The translations under genes and the position numbers were made by a program. This document shows, in pieces, positions 33,303 through 46,125 of a DNA stretch of 64,000 nucleotides. The notes beneath the pieces were generated by a model that had not been told where the DNA came from, did not search any database, and saw nothing but the letters and a program-made list of their open reading frames with translations. Source of the stretch: Setophaga petechia (Eukaryota > Chordata > Aves > Passeriformes > Parulidae); contig JANCRA010000014.1 in NCBI GenBank assembly GCA_024362935.1, positions 682,001 through 746,000 of the forward strand, given 5' to 3'. The first letter of the stretch is position 1. Each line of letters begins with the position of its first letter.

Positions 33303-36300
33303 GGAAGAAAGTGAGAGCTGGCAGAGCAGCAGTGATGGGGACAGCAGGCACAGACAGGCCTGGCAGTGCTGCACTGTCCCTTTGGAGCTCCACCACCTCC
33401 AGACCCCACAAAGCCTGTGGCTGGGGTGTCACTGTGTCTGCCTCAGGTATCTATGGGAATTCAAATCCTGGCTTCTCACTAGAAAGCAAAAAATAAACTT
33501 TGTCATACAGATCAAACATATCAGGATCGTTTTGCTAGTTTATTAATTGTGCCTCACACTCTCTGCTGTGCAAACAACAGGGTAATCCTTCAATGAATTC
33601 CCATCCTAGGGGAAACATTAGTTGAAATTAGTTCAGTTTGTTCCTTTGCTCTAACGAGTAAATGTGAGTTTGTAATTGTTTCTAACTCTCTGCTCACTCT
33701 GCCCACACCCAGGGCCGTGTCAGGGCAGGTGGCCACCTCCTGGCTCTGTCATTTAGCCAATACTGAGCTGCACTTCATTCCTACATATGTTGAGACACAG
33801 CCATCCCCGCCCGGAACAGATGTACCCACACACACATATGTGGCTGCTGGTTAATGCAACAAGCACAGTAAAAACAGGAGGACTGGGAAAATTTGGAAAA
33901 CAGCCTGCAGAAAAACAGCTTTCATTTAGCTTTTTAATTTTGAACTATATTAAATTAACCATGATCACAGGAGGAGTAAGTGCTAAAACCAGACGAGTTC
34001 AAGGGTTTGACGCCGGTGTTTACATTTGGGAACAAATGGGATTTCACTGCGGACATGGAACACGTGCAGACCCAGCCCTCTTCCTTCCAGCTGGAGCATT
34101 AAGTGTGGCTTTGCTTTGAAAAATCACAAGAGAAACGACAGCTTCATACTCAAAGATTCCCTCCCCATGTGTAAACACGGTCAAGCCCACTGACTTTAGT
34201 GACAAAACAGCTATTTGTGAAATTTTTGTGATCCCACATCACTGCAGATTCTAATATAAATGTGTAGCAGCACTCATGTCAAATTCTCCGTGTTTACTGA
34301 GCTCTCATCAGTTCTAACTGAAGGGGCAAAGCGAGGGACAATGTCCAATTCCAAGGACACACTCCCACGAGCGGCTGACATGGATCTTACCAGAGATGAT
34401 CCACCTGCACCAGGGCTTGCTTTGGCCAGACAGTATTTGCTGGCATCTCCCAAGGCTTTTCTTTTTCCTTTTTTTTGTTAAGAGACAGAGAAATTAACTT
34501 CTCACATGTCCCTCTACACTCCCTGGATTTGTCACTGCTGGCAATCCAACTGTTGTCAAACCTGTATTTTAACAGCTTTGTTTCTTTTCATGTTCAGTTA
34601 AGTCTGGCAGTGTCATGCCACAGTTCTCACCTGCACTTCAAGCACACTGTTACCATTAAACAAATAAAATATAAAGAGAAATTAGCAGAACTGCTCATCT
34701 TAGAGATAAATAGAACTGAGTATCTAATTTGAATGGATATTTAAGTGAGCAAATAGGGTAAGAGATGCACCCTACTTGCAGATAAAAACACATGCATCAA
34801 ATTTCCATGGGTTTGGTGGCCCACGGAGCAGAAGTTGGAAGGAGGAAAAATGTCTCTGGTTTTTGGGTGGAATTAAACTAGGAAGGGAGTACATAAGAAA
34901 GTGGGTTGTTTGTGGAAAAACACTAGGGCAGAAATTGAGTCTGCTGTGCTGCTTTGTGCTCAGCCTCTGGCTGTCCAGCTGGTAACCAGATCATGTGGAA
35001 CACAGGCCTCCGAAAGGTGGAAAAAGATCTGAAATATGAAGCACTGCTGTTTTACTGCTAATTCAATAGGGAAAAAACCCTATAAAATATTAAAGAAAGT
35101 ATTTAAAAATATATTAAACACAATTTGTACCATAATAGCTTAACCTGACATCAAAACACAGCTTACAGCTTGTTTGTGCCGAGTTCCAGAGTGCGGCTAA
35201 CAGAATCACAGGCGGAATGTTCCACACAGCCTCCAGCGCTCGGCAAAATAGGATTTGGGCTTCGTTAAAACAAATTCCAGGTGGAAAATTGGGCATGCTG
35301 ATAAAAGCAGTGCAGGAAAGAGTGTTAGCTCTGATAGGGTAGGATGGGTATTGAATTCACTCTTAACATTACAAGACTTAATTAAAGAGGTTGACCTGAG
35401 GACCCCAAGCGGCGCCGAGCTAAGAGAGCCATTCCTGCTCCAGTGTGGTGCTACCAAAGTTAATTCTCATTAATATGACTCCAACTGGAACGTGCAGAGA
35501 AACATCCCAATTCAGGGGTGAAGGCTGCATCACTGCTCACCAACAGAAATAAAGAACACAAAGATGCAGACAATGCTTCAACAGCAGCATATTCAAATGC
35601 ACTTATCATCCAGGGAAGACTAATTTTTATTTCTGGATCAGAATGTTATGTAATTTCCCACGGACATACCCAGCACTGTCTTTCAAAATGACCCTTCTTA
35701 TTCCAAAGGGGACCAAAAGGATAGCATGAGGGTTCGAGAACACCCTTGGTCTTGGAAGCTGTGGCTCAGTAATGCTGACTCTCAACAGCAGCCAAACTGG
35801 CTGCCACAGCATTAACATTATTCTTAAAGAAAAGCCTAAATTAATGGGTATTTAAAGACAAATTCTTCTGTGATTAATTTTTTTTTTACTGAGTGTCAGT
35901 TGTGTCAACAGCCACGCCTGTGCTGGACATTGGCACCTGCTGTCCCTCACCTCCTTCCACTCACTGTCGCCCATCACTGGGCTCAGGGAAACCACCAAGA
36001 AACCACCAAGATTCTTCAGTAAGACAAGGAGAGCAGGAGACTTTTGAGAGGGGTGAAAATCCTGGGTGACAGGAAGGCATCCCTGCCTTCATCCCAAGCG
36101 AAGATAAACTGTTAAAATTCTGTGTTTGAAGGCCACCAGTGTTAGACTGCACTGGGTTCCTAATGCACTTCAAAGAGGTTGTTTTGCCCTTGGTTGTGTA
36201 CCATTGCCTGGTGTTGGGACAGGAGGAGATGGGATCAGAGCACACCCATGGCCCCTTTCTCACAGGATGGACCTACAGCTACAGATGAAGTTTTCTGCCA

Positions 36301-37488
36301 GGGAGAAAATTTTCAGCTGAGGACATTCAGCTTGTCACCCATCACCTCTGCAGACCCAGGATATTTTATTTCACCAAACTAAAGCAAAGATGTGCTGAAA
36401 ATGTTGGAAATCAGAACTCACAACATCTGCAGAAGTTAAGGTGCAACAAAAAAAAATTGTTTCCTCCTTTGAGAACTTCCTCATGCACCAAACCAGGCCC
36501 CCATCAAAATCTACAAAAAGAATTTCTGAACAAAACCACAGTGAGCCTAAACAACATCTGGCCAATCAAATTTACAACAATAGAAAAAGCGCAATAAAAG
36601 TTTACTTCTTTTGAAGAAGAAAGACTTATTTTTAAAAGCTTTATATACAACCCTGAAATTAAGGTTTCTAAACCAAGCCTCTCTTGAGCTGCAGGACTGG
36701 ACAAAGACAAGGAGCAAATAAGAATCAGCCTCTAACTGTGCTCTGCCCTCAACATTAAAACCTTCCTTTGCTAATCTTTGGAAAGGCCAAAATGAAGAAC
36801 ACTGCCAGCAAACTGAAGGCCATTTCTTGTCACGTGCCAATCCACAGTGATGCTCTGAGAGCCTCCTGGATGGTCACCACCACCACCACTGTGATGGGCC
36901 ACCTGGGGCTGGGGCTAGAGCCCAAGGAGCTGTGAGTGTGAGAGCACGACCAGACCTCTGCTCCAATCCATCACACAAACAGTGCCGAGCTGCAGCTCTG
37001 CTCTCCCAAAATTACTGCAGGGAGAGCACAAACAGCTGCACTGGGTCCCTCCAAATGTCCACTTAGACCCATGTCCAGCATCCAAGAGCCTTCACAGATG
37101 AGTATTTACACTCGAGCAGGCAGGTGATGGGAGAGCACGGGCTCCCCTCAGCTGGCTGTGAGCCATTCCCAAGGGAGCTGCGTGGGGGCTCACCGGGGCT
37201 CAGCCATTGCTCACTGCAGGCTTCAGGGGGCACCGAGGGGCTCAGGAGAGGTGAAAGGAGGGAGGGCGCTGCCTCTGGGGACACACGGTGCTTTTCTCAC
37301 CCTTTAGTGACCCCATGGGAGAAGGTGCAAAAACACTCATCAGAAAAATGAGTAATTGAAAAGGATGTGGAGGGTGGGCCCCCACACCAAACCACAGCAG
37401 AGAACTGAGCCCTGGCAAAAGCACGAGGGGATTGAAAGAAAGAACGAGCTCTGCTGGGTGCAGCAGAGCCAAGGATGGGCCTTAGCCA
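33303..37488. other. Unique noncoding sequence, no clear gene
   Basis: Mixed to AT-rich. The 35140-35500 part is repeat-free with several homeodomain-type cores (ttaatta, attaat) and may be a conserved element. A short GC-rich patch lies at 37130-37290. Open frames are at most 123 codons and lack domains. Confidence 0.45.
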
Positions 37489-37600
37489 GGGCTGTGACAC
37501 CAGCAGGGCTGTGACACCAGCAGGGCTGTGACACCAGCAGGGCTGTGACACCAGCAGGGCTGTGACACCAGCAGGGCTGTGACACCAGCAGGGCTGTGAC
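37489..37600. repeat. Minisatellite, 17 bp unit, about 6.6 copies
   Basis: Six exact copies of 'gggctgtgacaccagca' follow one another, and a seventh is cut after 'gggctgtgac'. The near-perfect identity implies recent expansion. Because 17 is not a multiple of three, every strand shows periodic peptides (for example repeated Cys-Trp-Cys-His-Ser on the minus strand) that are not real proteins. There are no spacers, so it is not a CRISPR array. Confidence 0.95.
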
Positions 37601-38879
37601 CCCGCCCGGCCGGGCGGATCTGCAGTGGATCCCAGAGCAGCAGCCGGGCCGGGAGCTGCAGCAGGCGATGGCTGCCCATGATGGGCTGGGCTCCAGAGCA
37701 GGGACCGTGCCCAGCCCTGACACAAAGCAGAGCCTGTGGCTGGTGTGCCACACTTACAGCCACGCTTCCCATCGCACCTGGGGCGTCTCGAGAGCAGAAA
37801 CAGCAACACAACGTGAACAGTGCATGAAGCACCATTTGGCACAAAATCACCACCTCTGCTTTATGAGAACATCTCCTCACCCCATCCCTTGTACCAATCA
37901 CCTGGCAGTTTCCATTTGTCCCTGGATCTAAGCATATGGGAATTTTCTGCCCACAGTCCTTGATCCCTATGTTATCTGTAGAAACACAGCTGTTAACCAC
38001 ACACTTTAACCAAGGCATCAGATCCCACGTTTTCCATATAGATTTGGAACTTCTTTTGTGGCTTGGAAGCACATACAGGTATTGGGAGCAAGATTACTCC
38101 AGAAAAAATTCACTAGCAGCTTAATTCTGAAACATAACTCCTACTATAAAGATGTTAAATCTTGTACCTTAAGTTCAGTTGGTTTTACAGAAGATCCAAC
38201 ATCATAAATTTTCTAATCCCCAGTTTTGGTCTCTTCTTTCAATCCTCTCTCCAACTACTGACTGCCCAAACAGGATTTTCCAAACAGTCATCCTTCTCTC
38301 AAGCCTTTGCAAATGTCTGGAGAGCCCAGCTTCCAGCATGGGCCCTGCAGGACACACTGTGCACCAGCCCCCTCCTTGAGACAGCCCGAGCCGCTGCCTG
38401 AGGCTGTTGGAGCTCCCCGGCTCTGCTCTGAGATGGGTACACAGCACACATCATTCCCTCTTCTGAGTGAACCAGGCGGTGCAAAGAGAAGGGTTGGTGC
38501 ATCCCCCGGGACTGCTGGTTCACCTCGCGCCTCGCTTCACTCCTGCCCTTCAGCAGAGGGGATGAGGTTAAGAACCAGCTGTTTCCTGGCTCTTGCCTCT
38601 CTGATATTCACAACTCCCTGACATTCAAGGGTATAAACTTCCATTTAATGCTACTTTGAAACAATTCCTTTTTCAGAAATGCTGCCGCTACCCCAGAAGC
38701 ACCAACCAACCACGGGCAGGGAGCAGCCAGCACACCCCATGGACACGGATATTTACACAATTGCTTCAGAAAACAAGCAGGAAAAGACTGAACATCTTGG
38801 GCTTTTCAGCCTTGGGTACAACAAGTCAGAATGAACTTCCATTTTCCCAAAGGGCCCAGGGCAGGTCAGGCTGCCACAG
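37601..38879. other. Unique noncoding sequence, no gene seen
   Basis: GC-rich next to the minisatellite (37600-37680), then mixed. Overlapping open frames on both strands, at most 196 codons, owe their length to the array at one end. No domain recognised. Confidence 0.45.
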
Positions 38880-39040
38880 GGCCATAAAATGGTTTGGCTT
38901 AGGAGGCACCTTAAACCTGATCCTGTTCCAGCCCCTGCCTTGGGCAGGAACACCTTCCACTATCCCAGGCTGCTCCAAGCCCTGTCCAACCTGGCCTCGG
39001 ATGCTCCGAGGAACGGGGAGTCCACAACCCAAAGGGAGAG
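38880..39040 (-). mobile_element. CR1 LINE 3' fragment
   Basis: Antisense CR1 tail: 'ccataaaatggtttggctta', 'gatcctgttccagcccctgc', 'cttgggcaggaacaccttcc', 'actatcccaggctgctccaa' and 'gccctgtccaacctggcctc'. It is 5'-truncated, and the overlapping 144-codon plus-strand frame is antisense to it. Confidence 0.88.
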
Positions 39041-41772
39041 CAGCTCACCATGGAACACTGGATTGCCTTTCCTCTCAAAAAGAAACCTAAGCCCCACACC
39101 AAGGGCCCAGGGAAGAGCATGAGCAGGTGTCACCTGTGAGCCAACCTGTGCCACCCCAGGCTCAGCACGAAGCACCTCTCGCTATAGGTGTCGCTGTGGA
39201 CCCATCCAGCACCTGGAACGCATCCGTGTGCGAGGGGAGAAGAATGAATACTTGAAAATTAATGATGTCAGCCTGTCTTCATATATCAAGCTAATTTGAA
39301 AGGGCTTTAATTTTCTTAAAGGATAAAAAAAGGTTTCTTTGCTAGATTAAACTTGCAATTGTCATTCATATATTGTTTATAAGGTACTCATCTCCTCACT
39401 CGCTATTTTTTTGTTTTTGATTTTGTATACTAGTTAGCAGTGAAGACTTGTCTGCGTGTATCAGAAGGAATAAAGAGAGAAATGTCCTTAACTGTCAGTT
39501 TTAATAAGAGGAGTCAACATGCCTCTATTCAGGTTAAATATTGCCCTGTCACATTTCAATAGAGTCAACAGATTTTTTAAAGAAAAGTCAAAAGCACTGT
39601 GTTTGCAAAAAATAATAATAAAAAACCCTACCCCCACCTCCTTGTCATAGAGTGTCAAAGCCCTTCTTTATTTGGGGGGGCGTGGAGGCAGGACAGAAAA
39701 TTCTTTTGTAAAATGTGAAAAATTACTACTCATAATTGGCACTGACATGAAAAAGGTTGGGTTTTTTTTGTTCAAAAAACAAAGAAAATCTCTAATTTAA
39801 TAATCACCTGCAAAGTGTTATTGTGATGGGAACAAAAAACACACAATCAAAGTCATCTCTTTTAAGTAACTATAGTGTTTTTAAGCAATCACTGTGCTTT
39901 ACTGCAGCTCACACACATAAACCGATGATGTGCAAAGTATAACACGACACTCCAAATTCCTCGAGTAAAGTTTCTCAAATAACAAGTGACAACCTACACA
40001 GAGGAAGAGCAAGAAAGGATCTGTCAGGTAAAAGGCAATCACCAAAAGGATGTAAAAGGAGGAGATTCCACAGCAATTGATTCCATAAGAAAACGTGCAA
40101 GAGTTGACTCAATCCCCTGGGCAGAGCCTGCCCGTGCCTGCAGCCTGGTCAGGAGGGTCCTCGTGACCTTCAGATGCAAACTCATCCTGCCCAGCCAAGA
40201 CTGCTCTAACCCTGTGGAGGAAGATGAGACACAAAGCAGATGTCTCGGAGAATAAAATACAATTTCAGAGTTCCTAATATAGTTTGAGTGACAGTGTTTG
40301 AAGCTCAAGATCATTATTTGGAGTTACTTGTGCTTTACTTCCTTTGTTGATGAGAAACATTGTTTTAGAGCCAGTTCTTGGTCTCTGCTGCCTCGATTGT
40401 TCACAATCACACCGAATGGTATTTCACAAATCAGCAGAGCACACCAACCTAGGGAACTCACAGAGCCCCAGAACTGCACCAGCAGGGGATGAGCACAGAC
40501 CACTCCCCACGAGAGGAGTGTAAACTAACATCTGTCCTTGTGGTCCCCCAGGTCCAGGGGCTGTGCAGGGATGGACGGCTGATCCCTGCTCCCCTCCCAC
40601 TGGACCCCCACAGTCTTGACCAGGGCAGCTGCTCAGATGAGCTATGAGAGCCCCATAAATCCTCAAGCTGCACGTGAGCCTTCTTTTTCATGGGGCAGTC
40701 ACCAGGGTGACACCACATCCTGCATCTGGGGAACACACACAGCAATCTGAACATCTGTAAAACTGGTTTCACGTGAAGTTTCCAAAGCAAAGCTCACACA
40801 GGTCAGTGACACCAGAAAACCTCCTCTCAGTTCAGGTAACCCATACCCCTAAAATCCAGGTGGTTGCCAAGATTTTGTTTTACAAGCCATCTACCAGATG
40901 CTTACATTTCATTTTGCAGATTGTCTAATTTTTGTGCAATGGCCCTAAGATTCATTCAGTGAAACCAAATCCTGCTGCACACGGAGCCAGGCGAGGCTGA
41001 GCACAAAAGCAGAGCTCAGCTGCTCCTGCACAGGCACGGGACCTGCTCGGGATGGCTTTGCCATCCTGCCTGGAGAGCGCTGCCTTTGCTGCCCGCTCCC
41101 GTGGTTACCAATCCAATAAGCTGCACCTTCCCCTCTGACTCCTGCCAAGAGAAACCCTGCAGGGGCCCAGCTGCCTCCTGCAGCTGGAACTGGGGACTGA
41201 AGGCTCACCCCAAACCATCCCACCCCTCCTGTGGGACACCAGCCTCACACAGCTTTGGGCACAGCGGGACAATGGTCCCATGGCACGCTGTGCCCCAGGG
41301 GCACAGGGCACTTGGAAATACCCATCCCTCCTGCCAAAAGCCAAACTGGGACAAACAGGAGTTTCAAGAAAAACTCAAACAACGGTCAAAACAAGTGTTT
41401 CATTTAAAAGAAATGTACTACAAAAATGAGTAGAAATTGATACATCAATGTCACACACAGATCATCAGTGAAAAATCCTCCATCAGTAGAATTGTCTTCC
41501 CATGAAAATTACTTTTATTGAACTATCCCTAAAATTTATGGAAACATGCACTAAAAAAGTATTGGAATTTCCAGTGAAAACAGCTGTTTACCTGAAACCA
41601 GTAAACGGTTCAAGTAAAGCCACCAGAAAGTCAAAAGACTGATCTATCAACACCAAGATGGGGTGAAGTTGGTGGTCCCAGTGTTCAAAGAGTTCTTCAT
41701 TAGAACACTCACTGTAATTAGATTTTCTTACTTTACTTACTTACTTGTGGGGAAATAAAAACCAACTGCTTA
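39041..41772. other. Unique noncoding sequence with a candidate conserved block
   Basis: The 39230-39960 part is AT-rich, repeat-free, and rich in words such as TTAAT, TTGTTTA and ATTTAATAATC, typical of enhancers. A G run followed by CGTGGAGG lies near 39675. A (TTAC)n microsatellite lies at 41727-41745. Open frames are at most 115 codons without domains. Confidence 0.4.
41727..41745 (+). repeat. Short (TTAC)n microsatellite
   Basis: About four imperfect TTAC units (ttactttacttacttactt). Too short to be strongly unstable. Confidence 0.7.
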
Positions 41773-41923
41773 TCATGGAATCATAAAATGGTCTGGGTTG
41801 GAAGGGACCTTAAAACTCATCCAGTTCCACCCCTCTGCCATGCCCTCTTCCACTAGACCAGGTTGCTTCATGCCCCATCCCACCTGGCCTGGAAGACCTC
41901 CAAGGATGGGGCAACCACAACTT
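41773..41923 (-). mobile_element. CR1 LINE 3' fragment
   Basis: Antisense CR1 tail starting with 'catggaatcataaaatggtc', the reverse complement of the CR1 terminus, then 'tgggttggaagggacctt', 'cttccactagaccaggttgc', 'cccatcccacctggcctgga' and 'caaggatggggcaaccacaa'. One of the better-preserved tails here. 5'-truncated, no coding capacity. Confidence 0.93.
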
Positions 41924-43550
41924 TCAGTTTTTATTGTTTTTTTACATATTCTACTTGCTGCCAAGCTTCTCCTATACGCTGTTTTCAGCTTTATATTTCC
42001 TGCACATGAAGTAAATCTGGTGGAACTGGCAAGGGTATCATCCTCCTGCTCGTTATCTAACGTCTCCCAGCAGCAGAGGATGTTTCACGTCAGAACGTTT
42101 CCCATTCCTGCAGGATGCTCTGTCATTCCTGAAATCATGACCTGATGTCACAGGAAGTTAATTTTTCTTGGCGTTTCATGTTTAAATTCAGCCATTCGCA
42201 CACACTGTGCTGAAGCAGACAGTGCCAGTGTGACTTCATAGAAACAGACAACAAATATTTCATAAATTAATCTTTGCAAGACAGGGTTCATTAATCTGTA
42301 AAAGACTCTGGTTGTGTGTGAACCCAAAGGGCATAACACTGGAATTCTGTGATGCCTTCTGACGTACAAAAGTAGTTCCAAATTTGCAGTCATTATCCAA
42401 ATAAGCCTCTTGATAAGTCACAGAAATCAGACACTTGGTTTGGGAAAAAAACACAAAGAAATTCCACTAAATCTTTATCTTCACAGGTAAAACACATTTA
42501 ATTGTACAGCCTCACAAAGTGGTACTTAATCACCATTTGGGGGGTTTTTGCTCAATGTACATGGGCATTCCAACATCTCAGGCAAAGTCCACAATGAAAC
42601 TGCAGGACCTAAAAATATTGGGTACCTGGTTCAGAAACTCTTCCAGACCTACATCCTCAGCAAATAAAAGATGACACAAAGGATATCCAAGTCCTTCCAC
42701 TTGTTTTCTCAGAACTAAAATGAAAAATGGCAGAAAACAGCCCAGAATTTAGCTGAACATCAATTAAATCCCTTACTTGCAGAGGTGCCCAGTTGGTTTG
42801 TCCATGCCCACATTTGCCAGCCACAGGATGAGTGCCAGGAGTTTCCTCTGTGGCCACTGCCTGGGGATGCCAGTGAGCCCAGATGTTCTGTGTGTGGGTG
42901 CCCTTAGGAACTCCCATGAATATCTGGCCCTATACATCTGAAACTGCCCTGCCTCACCAAGCCTGGAGCCTTTTCCTTCCCATGCCAGCACCGCTCCCCT
43001 GAACATCCCCCTTTCCCCCTTTTTGCTCCCCACACATATCCTATTTCTAATTTTGGAGCACTACTTTTGACTCTTGCAGGAACCTAAAATGCTTTAGCAG
43101 GAACAAAACTCTTCAATGATTACTGCCCACCCCGGATTAAATCCAACAATCAGGAACTCAATTTGCATTCTCAAAGTGAAATCCATTGTTACAACCACAG
43201 CCACAGTTGACACAGTAGAATAAGCCATTGTTGAAGTAATTCCTGCAAAAGGTCAGACACTTAAAGCCTTCAATTTTTCTTGACAACCTCTCAGAAAAGA
43301 ACAGCACAGCTGCTCTGGGTCCAAATAAAGCACACTGACCACTCTGTTTACTGGAGCTGGGACTGCTCTCACCCATCACAGGCGTTCCTGGCTGTAAAAC
43401 ATGCTTTGGGACATTGGGGAGACCTCAGCATCCACGATCCTGAGAATATTTCCCTCTCTTGAGGACCAGCACACAGCGGTTCGGCCTCTGCAGTGCTGAA
43501 GGTGCCATGGAGAAGGGATGCAGAGCTCCCAGCTCTGTGCTAGAGCATCA
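41924..43550. other. Unique noncoding sequence, no gene seen
   Basis: Mixed composition. A perfect octamer ATTTGCAT occurs at 43161-43168. No transposon or coding landmark. Confidence 0.45.
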
Positions 43551-43604
43551 CCATGGCTGGACTCCATGACCTAAAGGCCCTTTCCAACCCAGATCATCCT
43601 TCTA
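43551..43604 (+). mobile_element. CR1 LINE extreme 3' end
   Basis: Sense copy of the last ~55 bases: 'catggctggactccatgacc', 'taaaggccctttccaaccca' and 'gatcatccttctat'. The block 'ggccctttccaaccca' is diagnostic of the CR1 3' end. Confidence 0.75.
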
Positions 43605-45527
43605 TCTGCTCAGTGCAACAAGAGTGCATCTTGTCCAAACCAGAGTTTTGCCAGGCTGGTTACCCACTCAAACCTGTATTTTTATTATGTGGGCTGTCTC
43701 TGCTTTGGATGGGGAGGCCCTGGCACAGATTGCCCAGTGAAGCTGTGACTGCCCCAGCCCTAACTCCTGTCTCAGTAAAAAGGCTTTTACTTTTTAATAT
43801 TTTTTAAACTATCTATACTGCATTTTATACCCCTTTTAAACCACCATTTCTGATTGCTTGGTTGGGTTTGGCTGATGGGTTCATACAAAATTCTATTTGG
43901 TAGCAATGTGATGTGTTTGTGGGTATTATTGTGATTCATACAATTAATCTTTCTATTTAGCATAGCTGCTTTAGTCAGTAAAGTAGAGGAGAATTTCCTA
44001 GAATATCTTCAGTGCTGCTACCATGAGTAAATAATGTTGTCAATAGCTTGGAACTTGAAGTATTTTTGTGAAATGAATATTCCCTCTCCCTCTCTCCAGA
44101 AAATCTGACTGACCTTGCCAATGCTGCTCCTTAGTGCAGAACTATTCCGTTTAGGGCCACACCTGCTGGTGAAAGTCCCACAGTGCTTTAAAGCACCCTC
44201 GTGTGTCCCTACTCACCTCGGGCTGGCTTCACCCCTGAGTGGGGAATCTGAAGGATTTCTGTTCCCACTCAGGTCTCACCAGTCACAGAAACCATCTCAC
44301 ATTTGTGTACCAGTCAGAAACCAGGCTCAGGAACAAACCACAGCCACACCTGACTGGAACGAGCCAGTTTGTAACAGTTAAATCTGGGGCTGGGGCAGTC
44401 ACAAGAGACAAAACTCCCTAAAGACTCAAGGAAATTATAATCCATCCAACTAATACAACTTTAATTATACCAATAAGCAGAGAGAGAACCAGACTAGCTT
44501 TTGGGATAGAATCTAATGTATGCATAATTTTTGTGCTATTTCTCGACTGCTTTTAAAGAACATCCAGAAATTATCAGAATGAGCAAATTCAGGAGGTAGA
44601 ATTTTAATAATGTAGCAACATCATATAATATTTAATGTGTCTTCCCTCAACAAGGAGAACAGTGGTCAAGCATTGGGCATTTCTTCAAAACAATCTCCCA
44701 GTTGCAGAAAATTGCCCCACTTGGATGAAACATGCCTCTAGGTATAAACTTCCCAGAATGCTTGAATTAAATAGGATAATTTTTTTTTAAGTCCAAAGAA
44801 ATCCACAAATGGAATGCAATTTAAACATATATAATGTAAATAATAGGTCTGAGTTAGGTGCGTAATTATAAATAAATTCTTATTAATTTCCTACCACATC
44901 TTGGCTATTATCCCTGTTTCACATGAACCCATTTATGTTCATTTGCAAATGAGGAAGGGAAAATAGCTGATGCTCTCTAAGGTGTGTTTGTTTTGTTGTC
45001 TCGTGGCTCTGCCCCCACACAGACACAGCTTCACCATTCCTGCTGCCTCCCAGGGACCTTCAGGGAGTGGAGGCACCAGTATTTGGTACCAAAATCTACG
45101 TTCTCTGCCAGAATGAAAATAGTAAGCCAACCAAAGAGCAGCCCAGCTCCTTCAGCCAGAGACTTTCCCACTGGGGTTTGCCCCGAGTCTTCCTAAAATT
45201 CAGCACAAACTTGGAGAGAGTGAGAGTAAGAGAGATGCTCCTGACACTCCTAAGGAAAACACAGGTACAAACACTGGAGCAGCCACACTTTGACCAGCCC
45301 TATGGCCCCTGCAAGATTTTGGATGCTCTCACTTTTATTTTTTACATTGAAATCAGATTTAAGCTTCAATGGATGAGAACACAGGATTTATTTTCATTTA
45401 TCTTCTCAAGTGATCAAAAAGTAACAGATTATTCAGTCAGTGCACATGGGGAATATATTTACTAGTGGATTAAATGAACCCATAAAATTTATTAACCATT
45501 CCTTAGCTGCCACATGTCCCAGGCAGT
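43605..45527. other. Unique noncoding sequence, no gene seen
   Basis: AT-rich between about 44400 and 44940. A 132-codon plus-strand frame (45067-45465) has no recognisable domain. No repeat landmark. Confidence 0.45.
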
Positions 45528-45652
45528 GGGAGGGGAGAGGAGAGGGAGAGGAGAGGGAGAGGAGAGGGAGAGGAGAGGGAGAGGAGAGGGAGAGGAGAGG
45601 GAGAGGAGAGGGAGAGGAGAGGGAGAGGAGAGGGAGAGGAGAGGGAGAGGAG
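45528..45652 (+). repeat. Homopurine minisatellite, 12 bp unit, about 10 copies
   Basis: 125 uninterrupted purines made of tandem 'gggagaggagag' units. The unit is close to mirror-symmetric, so the tract has the composition required for intramolecular triplex (H-DNA). Since 12 is a multiple of three, it translates as a repeating Glu/Arg/Gly tetrapeptide on the plus strand and Leu/Ser/Pro on the minus strand. These are composition artefacts. Confidence 0.95.
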
Positions 45653-46030
45653 CTGCCCCAGAGCCACGGCCCTGGGCTGAGCTCTGTTCCCTCGGCCAAG
45701 GAGCTCAGCACTTCCCAGAGCTCTCCCAGGGGAGCCATGTCCTGCCCTGCCTCCCTCTCCCCAGCTCACCTTGGGCAGGAGCACACACCAGCACACCCAC
45801 ACAGGGAAAAACCACTGACATTGTGATTGCACTGGCATGGTTGGACTGAAATCCATGGCAGGCCCTTTTCTGACTCATTCCTTTGGGCTGAGCATCATTT
45901 TTTCTACCTGAAATACATATTTCTTATTTCTCTGTGTTCCTAATTGCAAAGTTAGCTTCTGACCCACTGGCATTTCCTACTTCTGATTTTGAGGCCAATC
46001 TCAATTAGCCCTGTTTGATTTTCTTTTACT
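45653..46030. other. Unique noncoding sequence, no gene seen
   Basis: GC-rich up to 45800, then AT-moderate. Open frames come from the neighbouring purine tract. Confidence 0.45.
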
Positions 46031-46125
46031 AGAATCATGGAATAATTTGAGTTGGGAGGGACCTTAGAACTCCTCTGGTTCCACCCCCCTGCACTTCCAC
46101 CAGACCAGGCTGTTGCAAGCCCTGT
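46031..46125 (-). mobile_element. CR1 LINE 3' fragment
   Basis: Antisense CR1 tail: 'agaatcatggaataatttga', 'gttgggagggaccttagaac', 'ctctggttccacccccctgc', 'cagaccaggctgttgcaagc'. Short, diverged and noncoding. Confidence 0.88.

Noticed and set aside
35725..35745. 'gggttcgag' as a tRNA T-loop or B box
   Set aside because: No matching A box, no foldable acceptor or anticodon arms around it.
37489..37600. CRISPR-like repeats
   Set aside because: The 17 bp units are directly contiguous with no spacers and the DNA is vertebrate.
45067..45465. 132-codon plus-strand frame as a gene
   Set aside because: No recognisable motif, and length is within chance expectation for a 64 kb window.
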